Assembly (NCBI RefSeq): GCF_000003605.2 | Contig: NW_003155743.1 | Coordinates: 237,618 to 276,885, forward strand | Length of the DNA: 39,268 bases | Direction of reading: 5' to 3' | DNA from: Saccoglossus kowalevskii | Taxonomy: Eukaryota > Hemichordata > Enteropneusta > Harrimaniidae | Part shown: positions 1-13,128 of the stretch, one piece after another | Layout of the letters: the number at the start of each line of letters is the position of its first letter | How positions within the stretch are numbered: the first letter of the stretch is position 1 | Notes under the pieces: generated by a model | Database searches by the model: none | What the model saw: only the letters and a program-made list of their open reading frames with translations | Told to the model about the DNA's origin: nothing | Made by a program: the position numbers and the translations under genes

Positions 1-70
1 CGGACGACGACAGACGACGATCACTCATATGATAAGCTCCGCTCGACAACGTCGACAGCGGAGCTAAAAA
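1..70 (+). repeat. 3' end of 156-bp-core dispersed element (copy 1)
   Basis: Terminal piece of the family described at 19450-20150. It shows a GACGAC-type microsatellite, the conserved CACTCATATGATAAGC, and a 9-bp perfect hairpin stem, AGCTCCGCT (35-43) with AGCGGAGCT (57-65), followed at once by CTAAAAA. Confidence 0.8.
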
Positions 71-359
71 CAGATTTGATAGTGTTGATACTTGATTGAC
101 TGGCAAAACATTCACACATCTATCCACAGAAAATGGAGTAGTATATAGTGCTTTTCAACCATGGCAACCACTCAAAAGAAAATTGAATCAGGCAATTTTC
201 ACTTCATAACACAGCAGTTCAATTTGACTGCATAGAGATATTGAGAATGAGGGAAGCTAAAAATACTATCAATACAGACTGTTTTTTTTTTTGAATACCT
301 GCTACAATCGTGACTGGAATTTTAAGAATACAGTAGACATACGAGTTTCAGAGCTCTAC

Positions 360-1010
360 CATAAATTGAACATCATTGTGTAAGGTTGTGTCAAATTATT
401 TAAAAATCCAATCAATATTTGTGGCTGTGTAAAAGTTATTCAAAAATCATATCTATGTGCAATCAGAACTGCGGTTATAAAAAGAAGGGGAAAATATCAC
501 TTTTTACCAAAAATGACAAAAATATTCATCAAAATTGGAGAATTGAAGATATCATCACAAAATGAACAAATCTGAGCGAAGTCTACCTGTAGTACCTATA
601 TGTAAAATATCAAATCAATCGGACTTGCAGTTTTTAACAAAAAGTTTAAAATATAACTTTTACTGAAAATGACAAAAATATTCATTAAAATTAGATAATT
701 AAAGATATCATATGAAATGAACAAATCTAAGAGAGGTCTACACCAAGTATCAAAGCATTCAGGCTTGTAGTTTTCAAGAAAAAGTCGAAAAAGTAAAACT
801 ATGGACAATCACTCATATGATAGGCTCTGCTCGACAAAGTCGCCAGCATAGCAAAAAAATCCAATTAATGTGTGAGGTTGTATAAATGTTATTCACAAAT
901 TTAATCAATGTCTGTGGTTGTGTAAAAATTATTCAAAATCAAATCATTCAAAGTGTATAATGATTATGTAAAAGTTATTCAAAAATCTAACCAATATGTG
1001 CAGTCATCTG
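360..1010. repeat. Degenerate ~45-bp repeat split by the element at 450-858
   Basis: Units share the pattern ATCAATNTTTGTGGYTGTG then TAAAAGTTATTCAAAAATC. About two units lie at 372-450 and three to four at 860-1005. Confidence 0.55.
450..858 (+). repeat. 156-bp-core dispersed element (copy 2)
   Basis: About two degenerate core units (with TCGGACTTGCAG and ATGACAAAAATATTCAT) followed by the diverged terminal hairpin region near 800-856. Short ~45-bp repeats flank it on both sides, so it appears to sit inside them. Confidence 0.75.
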
Positions 1011-2154
1011 ATTCAAGATGGACAAATTGCAGCTATTTTAGGGTCAAAAATGTCTTAAATCACACATTTTCTCTATTTCGCAACCTGTCGCAGTCATCCA
1101 TGGACAGATTCTGTTTCTCTTGAAATTAACTTAAAATCAATTTTCAGTATTTTTTGGCAACAGACCATATTATGCGTGAAATCAAAAATAAAAACAGGAC
1201 AGAATTTCATAGAGTTGTAGTTGTGTCACAACACCTCATGGGATTTGACAAACACAAAATTATTTTGGGGTATTTCCACAGCTAATAATGAATCAACCAT
1301 CAGCAATAGTTTTAATACATAGAATTTAAATAAACAATTTGTTGACATGTACATCCACTTTGAATTCAGATTCTGAATTTACCTTTGATGTACCTCATGC
1401 ACTCACAATATAATTTGTCCACATCATGTCAAACTTTATTCTCTAATTACTTTTCCAAGATGTCATATTGAACACAACCACAGATTCAGTCATCATTAAA
1501 ACACATCAAAGTTTGCGTCATAACTGTCAAATTTAGTGTCTTGAATTGAATGAAAGTGATATTTCACGAAGAGTAAGAGTTCACAAGGCATGCTGAGTTT
1601 TATACTACTTATAGCTCTTGGCACTGTCAGTTATAACAAGACACATACAACATGCACAGATCACGTAATAATCAGCCAAATGTGAGATTAGAAAATAACA
1701 CCCTGACTACCTGTCGGCATTTACCTGATCCAAGGTCTCCTCAAGTCACATGACCCCGGGTATTGTCAAATCACGTCACATAACACCAGCTATAATCATT
1801 ACTTAGGGGTATTATATGACACAGCGAAACCGAAATAATTTAATTTTATTGATTTTGTTTATTTTTAGAGATATTCTATTCTATTTTTATCATACTGACG
1901 ATTGCCTATCATACTTTAGCTTTGCTACAATCCAAAAATGTAATAACGAATAATACAACTTCATTTATTTTTCTTTTAATTGGATATTTATAGATGTTTT
2001 CATTTCTAAATACGCAATAAAGATATATATTACTTTTTCATTTATACTGGTATATTTTGTATATATTCAGTTTTTAAATTCTTGAAAATTTATTTTATTT
2101 AAGTCATGTCATGGTATGACGGAGTCCATGTTAGTTGAATAGCAAACAAAACTG

Positions 2155-2705
2155 AAATAAGTCAGCCATTTTGAATCAGAACATGAAACAATTTACATGA
2201 TGTATAATGTAGTTGTAAAGTTTGATTGTGATCAGTCAATGTATATCAGAGACATGGCTCTAGAACAGCATTTGTATTCGGTCATTTTGAATCAGATCTT
2301 AAAAAACATCATGCTCTTGTTATAATGAATGTACCAAGATGGAAAAAAGCTGTCCATGTATGAGATCTGAATTTTGATGAATTTTTAAATTAAAATGGCC
2401 ACCATTTGGCCATCTTGAATCTGACTGTCAAACAAATCTGTGTTAGACATGATGTATGCTGTATAAAGTTTGAAAGTGATTGGTTAAGGTATGTATATCG
2501 TCCGGAACATTTGTTTTACAAAATATGGCCACCGGTCAGCCATTTTGAATCCAATCCGAAAAAAAAAATAATGTGCTTGAATGTCTCATTATGTCAAATG
2601 TATGTATATTTGGCCATCATAAAACAGTTCGTGAAACGAATGGACGTGCATACGATATATGATGTATGTGTGAAGTTTGAATGTGATTGGCTCAGACGTG
2701 TCTGA
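2155..2705 (+). repeat. Degenerate ~120-bp tandem repeat
   Basis: About four to five units, each starting with a GCCATTTTGAATC-like core (2165, 2280, 2405, 2538) and carrying AAAGTTTGAAAGTGATTGG-like segments in the middle. Spacing is ~115-130 bp. A 99-codon plus-strand frame here is a by-product of the repeats. Confidence 0.7.
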
Positions 2706-3583
2706 GATAGAGTGCACGCAAACATGTCGATTCACGGAGGTCAATTAATCCACAAGTCCATGTTTTCACACTGTGTCCAAATGAGGACTAAAAAAAAAAT
2801 TCTGGCCTGGTTTCATATTTGCTGAACTGTATACTTCGATAGTGAGGCTAGGCTGCACATTGCCACATAAATGTCATCTAAAAGTTGACCACAATGGATT
2901 ACTTTTTAAAGGTGCCCATTTTATATTTAGCAAATATGCAATCTCCTTGAGTGACAAAAGACCCTCATAGATCATAGGAAGGCATAATCTGAAGTAATCA
3001 CAGACGATATATCCTGCCATCATAAATTATAATTTAAGTTTATTCTTCACAAATAAGACTGAAAGGTTTCTACTTTATTGATATTTAGAGCTGGAATTGC
3101 ATGTCTGGTTAGAACATTACTGAGATAATGAATGAGAATTATACTCATGGTATGCAAGCCCACAGGTTGTATGGATTCCCACAAGACACAGTTTCTTATA
3201 GTTCTCAGACATAAATAGGAAATAATGTATAGACAGGTTAGAGATCCAGTATGAATTTCAACAGTGTTTGGAAATTATTTTCAGCTTATTTCCAGCACAT
3301 TCCAACTTTTGCATGCTGTTAAATGACTGAATGTACATGGTCACGTTAAAGTATTAAGGAAATGGTGTTGACACGTATGAATGTGAATTGATCAGCATTC
3401 CGGCAATTAACTGAGTCAATCACAACATGCGTATTTGACAATGAGTGATTAACCAATCGCAATGTGCAGTTGTACGAGAGTGAACCAATCAACATGTTTA
3501 ATGTAACATGTTTATGCACAAATTAAATATTAAACTAATTGCCTAATTGCCACTCTACTAAACAATGCACATTAGAATTTATT

Positions 3584-4950
3584 GAACATAATCTACACTG
3601 TAAACAGGACACTTTTGTTAACTGGGAAAACATCAACATAATCTACATTGTAAACAGGACACTTTTGTTAACTGGAAAAAAATCAACATAATCTGTATTG
3701 TAAACAGGACACGTTTGTTAACTGGGAAAACATCAACATAATCTGTATTGTAAACAGGACACTTTTGTTAACTGGGAAAACATCAACTTAATCTACATTG
3801 TAAACAGGACACTTGTGAACTAAAAAAACATCAACATAATCAGCATTATAAACAGGACACTTTTGTTAACTGGAAAAAAATCAACATAATCTGTATTGTA
3901 AACAGGACACTTTTGTTAACTGGGAAAACATAAACATAATCAGCATTGTAAATAGGACACTTTTGTTAACTGGAAAAACATCAACATAATCAGCGTTGTA
4001 AACAGGACACTATTGTTAACTGGGGAAACATCAACATAATTTACATTGTAAACAGAACACTTGTGAACTGGGAAAACATCAATATAATCTTCATTGTAAA
4101 CAGGACACTTTTGTTAACTGGGGAAACATCAACATAATCTACATTGTAAACAGAACACTTTTGTTAACTGGGAAAACATCAACATAATCTACATTGTAAA
4201 CAGAACACCTTTGTTAACTGAGAAAACATCAACATAATCTACATTGTAAACAGAACACTTTTGTTAACTGGGAAAACAACATAATCTACATTGTAAACAG
4301 AACACCTTTGTTAACTGAGAAAACATCAACATAATCTACATTGTAAACAGAACACCTTTGTTAACTGAGAAAACATCAACATAATCTACATTGTAAACAG
4401 AACACCTTTGTCAACTGAGAAAACATCAACATAATCTACATTGTAAACAAGACACTTTTGTTAACTGAGAAAACATCAACATAATCTACATTGTAAACAA
4501 GACACTTTTGTTAACTGAGAAAACATCAACATAATCTACATTGTAAACAAGACACTTTTGTTAACTGAGAAAACATCAACATAATCTACATTGTAAACAA
4601 GACACCTTTGTTAACTGAGAAAACATCAACATAATCTACATTGTAAACAGAACACCTTTGTTAACTGAGAAAACATCAACATAATCTACATTGTAAACAG
4701 AACACTCTTGTTAACTGAGAAAACATCAACATAATCTACATTGTAAACAAGACACTTTTGTTAACTAGGAAAACATCAACATAATCTGTATTGTAAACAT
4801 GACACTTTTGTTAACTGGGAAAACATAAACATAATCTACATTGTAAACAGGACACTTTTGTTAACTGGGAAAACACCAACATAATCTACATTGTAAACAG
4901 GGCACTTTTGTTAACTGGGAAAACATCAACATGATTTACATTGTAAACAA
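3584..4950 (+). repeat. 50-bp satellite array, ~27 copies
   Basis: A 49-50-bp unit containing AACATAATCTACATTG, TAAACAGRACACYTTTGTTA and ACTGRGAAAACATC. I count ~27 full units plus a partial one. Units between ~4140 and 4750 are nearly identical, while those at the edges are more diverged, as expected from recent homogenisation in the centre. Each unit contains the forkhead-type core GTAAACA and the palindrome GTTAAC. Confidence 0.95.
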
Positions 4951-5704
4951 AGAAAGTGCCTGCATTATTTGCTACAATATAGATACTGTGATATTAAATT
5001 GCCTAAATATCAGTTAAATTATTAAACAAACTATCTAATTAATATATACATACACAGAAAGTACAAAAACAAAACAGATTTGTACAATGTTTATGCAAAA
5101 CTGCATTCCAGCTGCAGAGATATCAGTGAAGCGCGACTGTCATAGCACACATCCATACAACATGCCTTTTTCTACAAGTCAATCAAATTGTAGTTTTATT
5201 ACTCAAACAGCTTCACTGATAACAGATCCCTGCAGGATACAGTGACCCCTGTCAGGTTACAATGACCCCAGCCAATATACAGTGGAATAATTTACATAAA
5301 CCACCGTTTTTAGATATATTATTACATGTATATATTTTATGTTTTTGAAATGAACATGTGCATGATGTTGATCTATGCAAATTTTATAAAGTACATGTGT
5401 ACAATTATTAGCATATATGAGCATGATCTTTGTTATTGAAAATTTGATGAGTGTCATTTCAAAAAATACCTACGAATCTTATTATCCCCATTCAATTGGT
5501 GTTTCACTAATCACCATCAAATAAATCAATCAGTGGTGTTTGTTTGTTGGTTATGTCTTCTCTCCCTGATAACGAGCTACATACAAAGTATTCAAAAAAT
5601 TGAAAAACAAAACAAAATAATTTGTAATTATTCAGTGTTATTAAATCAGATTGAGTGATGTTGTTATGATTATGGCATTTTTATTCAGCAGGTTTTACAC
5701 TTAC

Positions 5705-6171
5705 CACAGTGACTGCATCATTGAGCAATGATTCCCCGAATACAAGTATATACAAAGATTCATTTACGTGCACTTCTTCAAACACGGCCAGCACGGCAAC
5801 GGGATCAACCGCAGATATCAAACTGCTGAATACCAAGCAATCCAGAAAGTCTAACGGTACAGACACCCATCCAAGACAAACGATGCCATAGAGGGATGCA
5901 CCGATGGCAAAGCAATTAAAAAGAGTCCCTAAAACTGCATAGAGTAAAATTGTTCCAATGTTGTCGAAGAAAGCACGATTGGGCATAAAGTAACCGGCTT
6001 CTAGAACAATGGGCGGAAGTAAGAACAAGAAGAAAGTGTCGCTGTCAAGAGTGTAATCGTCGATAACATCGTTGGCTGCAAAGTAGATAATTACTCCAAC
6101 AATTATACCAAGAATAATCAGCAAGCAGCTCTCTGGAAAGATCTTTGCTAGTCGATTTGACAGATGAAACG
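5705..6171 (-). CDS. SLC9A3-like: Na+/H+ exchanger gene B, exon 2 (ion-transport core)
   Basis: This exon encodes 155 complete codons plus the split codon from exon 1 (protein residues ~105-260). The acceptor is TATATTCACAG at 6172; the donor is GTG|GTAAGT at 5704 (phase 0). In order: residues 106-118 [13 protein letters not shown], a helix with [13 protein letters not shown], the amiloride/transport-helix signature [20 protein letters not shown] (~151-170), [11 protein letters not shown], then [18 protein letters not shown] and [12 protein letters not shown]. The GES...ND segment contains the conserved acidic residues of the cation/proton site (E251 and N255-D256 here, equivalent to E262 and N266-D267 of NHE1). 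All look intact, so a working transporter is expected. The exon is nearly collinear with human NHE3. Downstream exons lie beyond position 1. No stop codon or frameshift is seen, and identification as an SLC9A family member is secure. Confidence 0.97.
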
Positions 6172-7227
6172 CTGTGAATATACAAATAAGAAAAGAAATT
6201 AAAATAACATAGCATACATGTATCTATCACTACCTTGCCCATTGGATACAAAGTAACAATGCAGTTGCTGCCTGATACAATCTATTCTTTGAAGAGAAAA
6301 AGTTATATTAAAATATTTCAATCAATACAGTAATATATCAGAATTTTTGTAAGGTAATATTGAAAGAGTTTTAACAGCTTTCAATAATGATAATTAAAAA
6401 GTATCTTATCCACTCATACAGTGTACTGTGTTTTCTTATTAGTACTCACTCAGCGTAGTCTTTTTTTTGGGCCATGAAACAACGTTTAGACTGAAATTTC
6501 ACTGTTCTATATAATACAGCAACAAACGATGCACAATATATGTCACCCTACATTTCGAACAGTCAAAATTCTACCATGAATTTTTAAATTAATTATTTAT
6601 ATTAGCACATTGGTCAAAATTGTTTTTACCGTACATGTACTGTTAATCTCAACATCTGTTATAGAATAATGTAATACAAATTGTCTATTATTCTCTAAAT
6701 ATTTACAGCAATAGATCCAAACAAAACACAACCTTTTGAAGAGAAATTTATTTGTAAATTTTGTTGGTGAAAAAAATTTTAGAAAAAAATAGATGAAATC
6801 AGTTTTTAATAACGACAAAAAAAAAATTAACACTGACATTAACAACAACAAGAAGGGCATTTCCCCCTTCATATATCTTATTCTTCTTCTATATTCAGGC
6901 AAGATAATAATTAATTTATTAATGTACCTGTTCATGTGATACAGCCCAGCAGATATTTTCAATAACCTCCCCCCTCCCAGCATGCAATGCATACATCAAC
7001 CAATAAGATCATCTAAACATGTTTGATTGATGTATTTTAATATTGTGACATCATCTTCAAACATTTTATGGCATTTGACAATTGTTATTTTTATTTAAAA
7101 ACTACTGTTTGAAATATTAATCTTTCCGCTATGTACAAGTACTGGTAGTTTTAAACATTTAACAAGACATGTTTCTGTGTTATAATCATAATGCGATATT
7201 TACTGTTTCAAATTCTCTCAACCCTAA

Positions 7228-7761
7228 CTAAGGCCACACCGTCTTAATTTTATGGATGACATTCGCGCGCGCATTAGTTTTCGCCTGTTCTCAAAAAAAA
7301 AAAAAATCTCTGACAATGAGTCTCCACAGATGAGTCTCCATTCATATTGCGCCGGCTTGTCGTTAAACTCGTTTTTGACTACCTCAAAACGTGCCAATTT
7401 TGTTGTAAATGATTTTCTACACATGCCTATTGGGTTGCCGGGAATTCCAACATGGCAACCACGCAACCAAAGTACGTGAGCATAAAAGTTCAGAGGAAAA
7501 ACCGAGGGACTGTTGTAGACTGGTAGGCAATTGACGCAATTAAAAGTAGTGATATGTACATTCCATGACTACATGTACTAGAGCTTGTCCGAAATGGTTA
7601 TACCTGTGACAGCAATACAGTACGAGATGTAATACCAGTTCTGTAGTCCTGTGGTTTTAGCAGCATTTTTTTTTTGGCAAGATTTTTTTTTTTCACACTC
7701 TCGCATTAGTTTTGAGGTCTCCAGAGATGTCATCCATAAAATTAAATCAGTGTGGCCTAAG
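7228..7761. mobile_element. Inverted-repeat (MITE-like) element, 534 bp
   Basis: About 35-bp terminal inverted repeats. The left end reads CTAAGGCCACACCGTCTTAA then TTTTATGGATGACAT. The right end, read inwards on the other strand, is CTTAGGCCACACTGATTTAA then the same TTTTATGGATGACAT. The interior has no transposase. A non-autonomous DNA transposon is the simplest reading. Confidence 0.8.
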
Positions 7762-8923
7762 ATGAGATTCGTTTCCCAGATGTACCGGTGACATAATTCT
7801 CACGATATGTCTACAAAATGCTGATAGAGTTACATTTACAGTGAAGTGCAAATGATACCAATAATGTGTTTCTGAAACTGTCAATATAATTATATCCCAG
7901 AAATGTGCGATGAATCCTGGTACGCAAAATGAAACATGCAATGCACAAAGAAGCCTTGAACATGCTTACACAAGCTTCTGACAAATTTATGGGAAAAACG
8001 TGCAAAATGGAATAAATTATGGATCTCAAATTTGTGTCCATGTGATACCAAATTTATTAAATTGTGAGTAATTACCGACATTGTGTAAAAAAAAAAAATA
8101 GGAAACTCGTTGTATATAATGAAGGAGTACTGCAAAATAATAATAAATCAATTATGTATTTACTGTGTTATAAAGAAATACATTTCCCGTATGCGCATAT
8201 ATTACACAACAAAAGAAATATGAAATTTTTAAAATATGCCCCAACACATTCAATGAAATATACAAATCATTAATTTTATAAGCACATTCTTTAATCTAAC
8301 CTACGGGTGCTACAGTAATCAATATCGCCAAGTATAATTCTTCAATAAACATTAGAAGGTGTTTAAAATTAATAAAACACTCAAGTATGCGTAACCAACG
8401 AGTAAAATGCAAAATATAAATTACACACTTTTATTCTGCATATGGCGGTACTTAAGTAACAAAAAGTGAATAAACAATATAGCAAGTTGTCTACCTGGTG
8501 ATAATACATTAAACAAGAATGAAATAGACAAATCAAGATCAGAAGACTAATCAATGTATAATAATTATGCAAATGAGGAAATTAATAAGTATTTTTTTTT
8601 TACTTTCACATCACAGGTGAATATTAAAGAAAAAAGTACCAGTCAAAATGAAAACAATGTTTTATATGCACTGGGTATTGATCATTACAGTAACATTAGT
8701 ATGTTATCTGTCAACTTCCTCAAACTTAAATTGCTAAAGGTCATTGCAATTATCTTTATTATTGTAGTATTGATTTATTGGTGATTCAAGTCCTACTACA
8801 TGTGTATTTACAAATAATGTCCTGATTGTTTAGGAAAGCTTATTCTGTAATCAGAAACTGTCGTAGAATAGCTAGCCTATAAATATTTATTGCATTTATT
8901 TGTAACATGTGGATGTTCACTTA

Positions 8924-9135
8924 TTAACCCCTTGAGCCCCATTATTTTTCCCGCTCAGATTTTGGTGCCGCATTTTGTTTGTTTTTATGGTTTTTTTCTA
9001 TAATTTTTTTATAATTTTGAACCAAATGAGCATTATTTCCTATTGGCTTCAGGTCTCAAACAAAATTTTGGTAAAATATGTTTTTCATTTTGTGAATCAT
9101 GTAACAAATGTTGACTTTGGAACTTAGAAGGTTAA
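8924..9135. mobile_element. TTAA-flanked MITE-like element
   Basis: The left end is TTAACCCCTTGAGCCCC. The right end read inwards is TTAACCTTCTAAGTTCC. Both carry TTAA followed by CC, as piggyBac-type non-autonomous elements do. The inverted repeats are weak, so the call is tentative. Confidence 0.42.
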
Positions 9136-10059
9136 CAAAGTATAGAAAGAAACAAGCCCTGTCAACAGATAAAACCGTATTTTTAAATTCGTTGTGCAAC
9201 AATTATTGGTGTTTTTATGTGAATTCACACTTTATCACTTGTATCATGATGATAGATTAGCTTTTCGAATTTTTAATTATTTTAACAGAATTAAATTACA
9301 GAATAAGTGCATTCACATATTATTCAAGGCACGTACACTACCATTATAACTGGGCATGTATGCTTGGTGAGATTGGGACATCAAAATTGTTGATCAGAAT
9401 AACATAAATTGTGAATGTAGGGACTTTTTACAGTGTATAATTGTATCCTTGTACTTGATGAGAGGAGAACGGTTACCTAATCAGGTGGTATATCAGAATG
9501 TGCTCTCCCTGTATCCCCTGGGAAATTAACCACAGTTAGCAATGGATACATTCTATATATAGCAGACCATAATCATCATTCGTACTTCGCAGTCCGTGAA
9601 TATAACCATTGATTATATCATGATGATGGCACAGGCATATGTACCGTACAACTTGCGGTTGTTTGTTTCATTATTTCTGCGTTATATGGTGTACTATTAT
9701 TATCCTAATAAATGTGAAGCTTAAACTTTTCTTGTGACATAAATTTTTATAGTTCTCGACTTCTCCCTTAAAAGAAGTTGTTACATTATGTCATAAATTA
9801 CACAAGATCAAACAGGTAAGCGTCAAATAGTAAAATGCAAGATCTTTTAAACATGATTGGTTGGAATGTGTGATATATGATACACTGTGTCTAAGAAATA
9901 CACAATTCATGGATTTTTTAACATGACAAAATTAACTGATAGTTAAAGGATGGCTGTAAACTAAATACCATTAGCGTTTGAGTTGCTGTACTATAACAAA
10001 GTACTGAAAGTAATAAGTTTCTTTTTCTGCAGCCCCATCATGGGCTGTGTGTTGTCACA

Positions 10060-10690
10060 GTGTACATAAACATTTTGATAAACCAACTCATGAACGCCTG
10101 TAATCGTACATTTCTGTAAACCAAACTTTTGGGTGAAGCAAGACCGCTATAAACAGAACACCTCTGTATAAACCAAACATATCTGCAAACCAAACACCTC
10201 CGTAAACCAAACATCTTTGTGAAGTGACACCCTGGTAAAAGAACACCATCGTGTAAGCCAAACATATTAGTAAACCCAAACCTCTATAAACTAACACCTT
10301 GGTAAAGCAAACACCTTGTAAACCTGTAAACAGAACACCAATGTGAACCCAACACATCTATAAACCAAATATCCTGGCAAACCAAAACCTCTATATACAG
10401 AAGACCTGTTAATTAAACACCTGTTAATCTTGTTAAAGTAACACCTCTGTAAACAGAACACATGTAAACCAAACACTGCTATAAACCAAAAATGTTGGTA
10501 AACCAACACCTGTAAACCAAACATCCAGATGAACCACCATCTCTGTAAAGAAAACACCTTGGTAAACCGAACATCTCTGTAAGCCAAAAACCTCTGTATA
10601 ATCAAACACCACTGTAAAACTACACGTCTATAAATGAAACTTCTCTGTAAGCCAAACACCTCTGTAAACAGAACACCTTTTTAAAAGAAA
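10060..10690 (+). repeat. ~18-20-bp minisatellite
   Basis: Some 30 degenerate units of the type CCTCTGTAAACCAAACA or CTCTGTAAACAGAACAC. Reading frames of 75-122 codons on the minus strand with repeated FGL and VYR words come from this repeat and are not genes. The phrase TGTAAACAGAACACC also occurs in the 50-bp satellite at 3584-4950. Confidence 0.88.
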
Positions 10691-10971
10691 CAGCTTTGCT
10701 TCATGCTTCAAAAAAAAAACGTGGCTCACTGCTCCTTCATTATCTCTTGAATCAATTCTGTCAAATCCAAAAAAAGATTAAAAAGAACTACTGTGTGCTA
10801 GGGCATATAAAGTAGAAACAGGGAATATTTAAAATTGAATTGAAGTTAAGATTATATTTTGAAACAAGAAGCCCGTCTGTTGGCAAATATAGGTCTGCTC
10901 TTTTAAATGCAGAATATGGAAGCAATCAGATCCACAGTATGGACATTTATATAACAAATTTATGTAGAAAG

Positions 10972-11280
10972 TTGCCTAATGTATGCAAATTTGGTATTTA
11001 ATATGCATGATTTTCAATCATAAACAAAAAGGTCTTTGAATTACCCCCAGAGCACCTACATTGTATTCACCAAGTTTTATTGTAATCTGTTAATAGTGGC
11101 TGTTATATATCACTGGAGCAGCTAAAAATTGGCTAATTATTATGCAAATTAGGTAATTAACATGCAAAGATTTCATCCAAATAATTATCAGGTATGCACA
11201 TATCCAAGAGCACAATGTATCAAGTTTCATTATACTACCGGTAAATATGACCTTTGCAGTTATAACACAAAATAATTCAA
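10972..11280 (+). repeat. ~158-bp tandem-core dispersed repeat, family 2 (copy 1)
   Basis: Two units built of a TATGCAAATTNGGTAATTAA-like part and a CCAAGTTTTATTGTAATCTG-like part. It is related to the copy at 21768-21990. Confidence 0.65.
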
Positions 11281-11604
11281 ATGTGTGTCATTTTATGTGT
11301 TTGAAACAAGCATGTGGTGGTGTACCCACATGTGGTGGCTGTGGCCATACATTTTGTGTAAATAAACCCAAATCTGACATTTGTGTTTTCTATATACAAT
11401 AAAGCCATATTGAATACATATGGTTTTGATGCTCACTGTCGTATAGTAAAAATATACAGAAGACAGTTCCATTTCAAGAAGAATGTACTTAAAAATATAA
11501 CGACACATTTCATTTAAAAATGTTGTAGCATATAGCATAACCAATAAATTAACATACATGTATGTCACTGAACCTGTCTACTAATGAACACAACCCATAA
11601 TTCA

Positions 11605-11801
11605 TTAAACCTTTTTACCACCACTTCCCTCTTTTAATCACAAATTCACAAAATAGCCAAATTTTTTGAGTAAAAACTGATTATTGACTAAATTTTTGTC
11701 TGTTGGCTCCAAAATTAGGGTTCATTTCCAGAAATATTGAAGAATTTAAGAAAAAAGTGCAGAAAAAATTGGGCAAGAAAGTCTGGTGGTGAAAAGGTTA
11801 A
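11605..11801. mobile_element. TTAA-flanked MITE-like element
   Basis: TTAA at both ends. The inverted repeats are ACCTTTTTACCACCA on the left and CCTTTTCACCACCA read inwards from the right. About 197 bp, no coding capacity. The piggyBac-type assignment rests on the TTAA duplication only. Confidence 0.62.
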
Positions 11802-12606
11802 TGTAGCCAATAAGTTCAATTGTTGAAACAAGGATGATGATCAATGATGTTGTGTACAACATGGATTGATTAAGATACAGCAAATTTAGTGATTCAAAAT
11901 CTCCTCCAATGAAATGCAATGAACAATATCGACCGTTTCTTTGTTGGATTGCGTGTACATGTGACTTCTAGTTAGTGCATGTTACTGAGGACGGCACAAC
12001 CAATATAATCAAGTCAACATCCATTTCAATTACTCTTTTATAAAAGATGCTTTCAGATAGACTTTAACGTTAATACAATTATTGCTTCTTTTTACAGAGC
12101 TATTATGGGTCAAACTGCATTGGGCTTTTCAGAAATGACCTCAAATAGCAATAATGGCTAAATTTTTGTTTTTGACATTAAAATTAATAGAAACATCATC
12201 AAGAAAGCAAAATTTAACCCAAAAGGCCATTCAGATGAAACAAGACACATTGTTTACGGAGAACTTGAATAACAGCTTAGATTCAGCAGCCATTCCAAAT
12301 AATCAATCAATCATTGTAGATTGCATGTCACCAACAGAAGGGTGGAAATGACATCAACATTAAAAGGATAGATCCTCAGGCTTACATGCTAGATTTCCAA
12401 CAGAGATTGTACCTATTCTTTAAATGTTCCACTGGAGAATAATTTTATGATCTTGTTTTTTAATTAAATTCTCAATATTAAGGACAATCAGTAGTAGCTG
12501 GAGTAATATTTTAATTCCTATTTATACCTTTTGTATGTTACAACATTATTGTATTAACATTAATTACAAGAACATGAATATGATATTATTAAAGATTATT
12601 ACATGT

Positions 12607-12694
<88 letters not shown>
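12607..12694. repeat. (TTTA)n microsatellite, ~22 copies
   Basis: An uninterrupted 88-bp run. The 80-codon plus-strand frame of repeated LFIY across it is an artefact. Confidence 0.97.
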
Positions 12695-13128
12695 GTGTTT
12701 CAGTTAATGTACTTGTATCCATTTATATATTTTCTGAAAGCTTTAATATAAGGGTACATAGTCACACATGTTTGTAATAATGATGAAGAATCTATAAAAA
12801 GATAACCGGTAATCATTATTAAAACCCACCTAGTGATTCTCAGCCAATCAAAATAATCTATAAATGTCCTCGCTTCCAGAGTCTGACTCATTTTCTCAAG
12901 TCAAATCTCTTTGTTGTCAGAAATTACTTTAGAACTTTTTATAGATCATGTGACATCCAAGATGAAAAATTGACTATGTTTTACTGCGCCGAAGAAGAAG
13001 AAACCGCAAATATTGGATCCAATGAGTGATGTGATGTTGGGTATTTGCATATATAAGTTTTAAATTAGATCATGAATATTCATAAGTTGACCATTATGCA
13101 GATCATGGATATAGGGTTCACCTGCCAC

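Larger units (their letters stand above)
1..5704 (-). other. Intron 2 of gene B (incomplete in window)
   Basis: No exon recognised. It begins at the exon 2 donor and runs off the window. It contains copies of the 156-bp-core dispersed repeat (1-70 and ~450-858), a split ~45-bp repeat, a degenerate ~120-bp repeat (2155-2705) and the 50-bp satellite (3584-4950). I see nothing definite in 1010-2150, 2710-3580 or 4955-5700, apart from three degenerate ~20-bp units with the core ACARTGACCCC near 5235-5285. Confidence 0.8.

Noticed and set aside
2406-2705. 99-codon plus-strand frame
   Set aside because: It lies wholly in the degenerate ~120-bp repeat and repeats itself internally.
3584-4950. CRISPR-like array
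   Set aside because: The units are contiguous 50-bp tandem copies with no unique spacers, in a spliced eukaryotic gene.
6597-6992. 131-codon minus-strand frame between exon 2 and the rest of intron 1
   Set aside because: Low-complexity, AT-driven composition with no family motif; the NHE alignment is already continuous from exon 1 to exon 2.
10038-10659. Minus-strand frames of 75-122 codons with repeated FGL/VYR words
   Set aside because: They are translations of the ~20-bp minisatellite, open in several overlapping frames, with no family motif.
12535-12777. 80-codon frame rich in LFIY
   Set aside because: Translation of the TTTA microsatellite.
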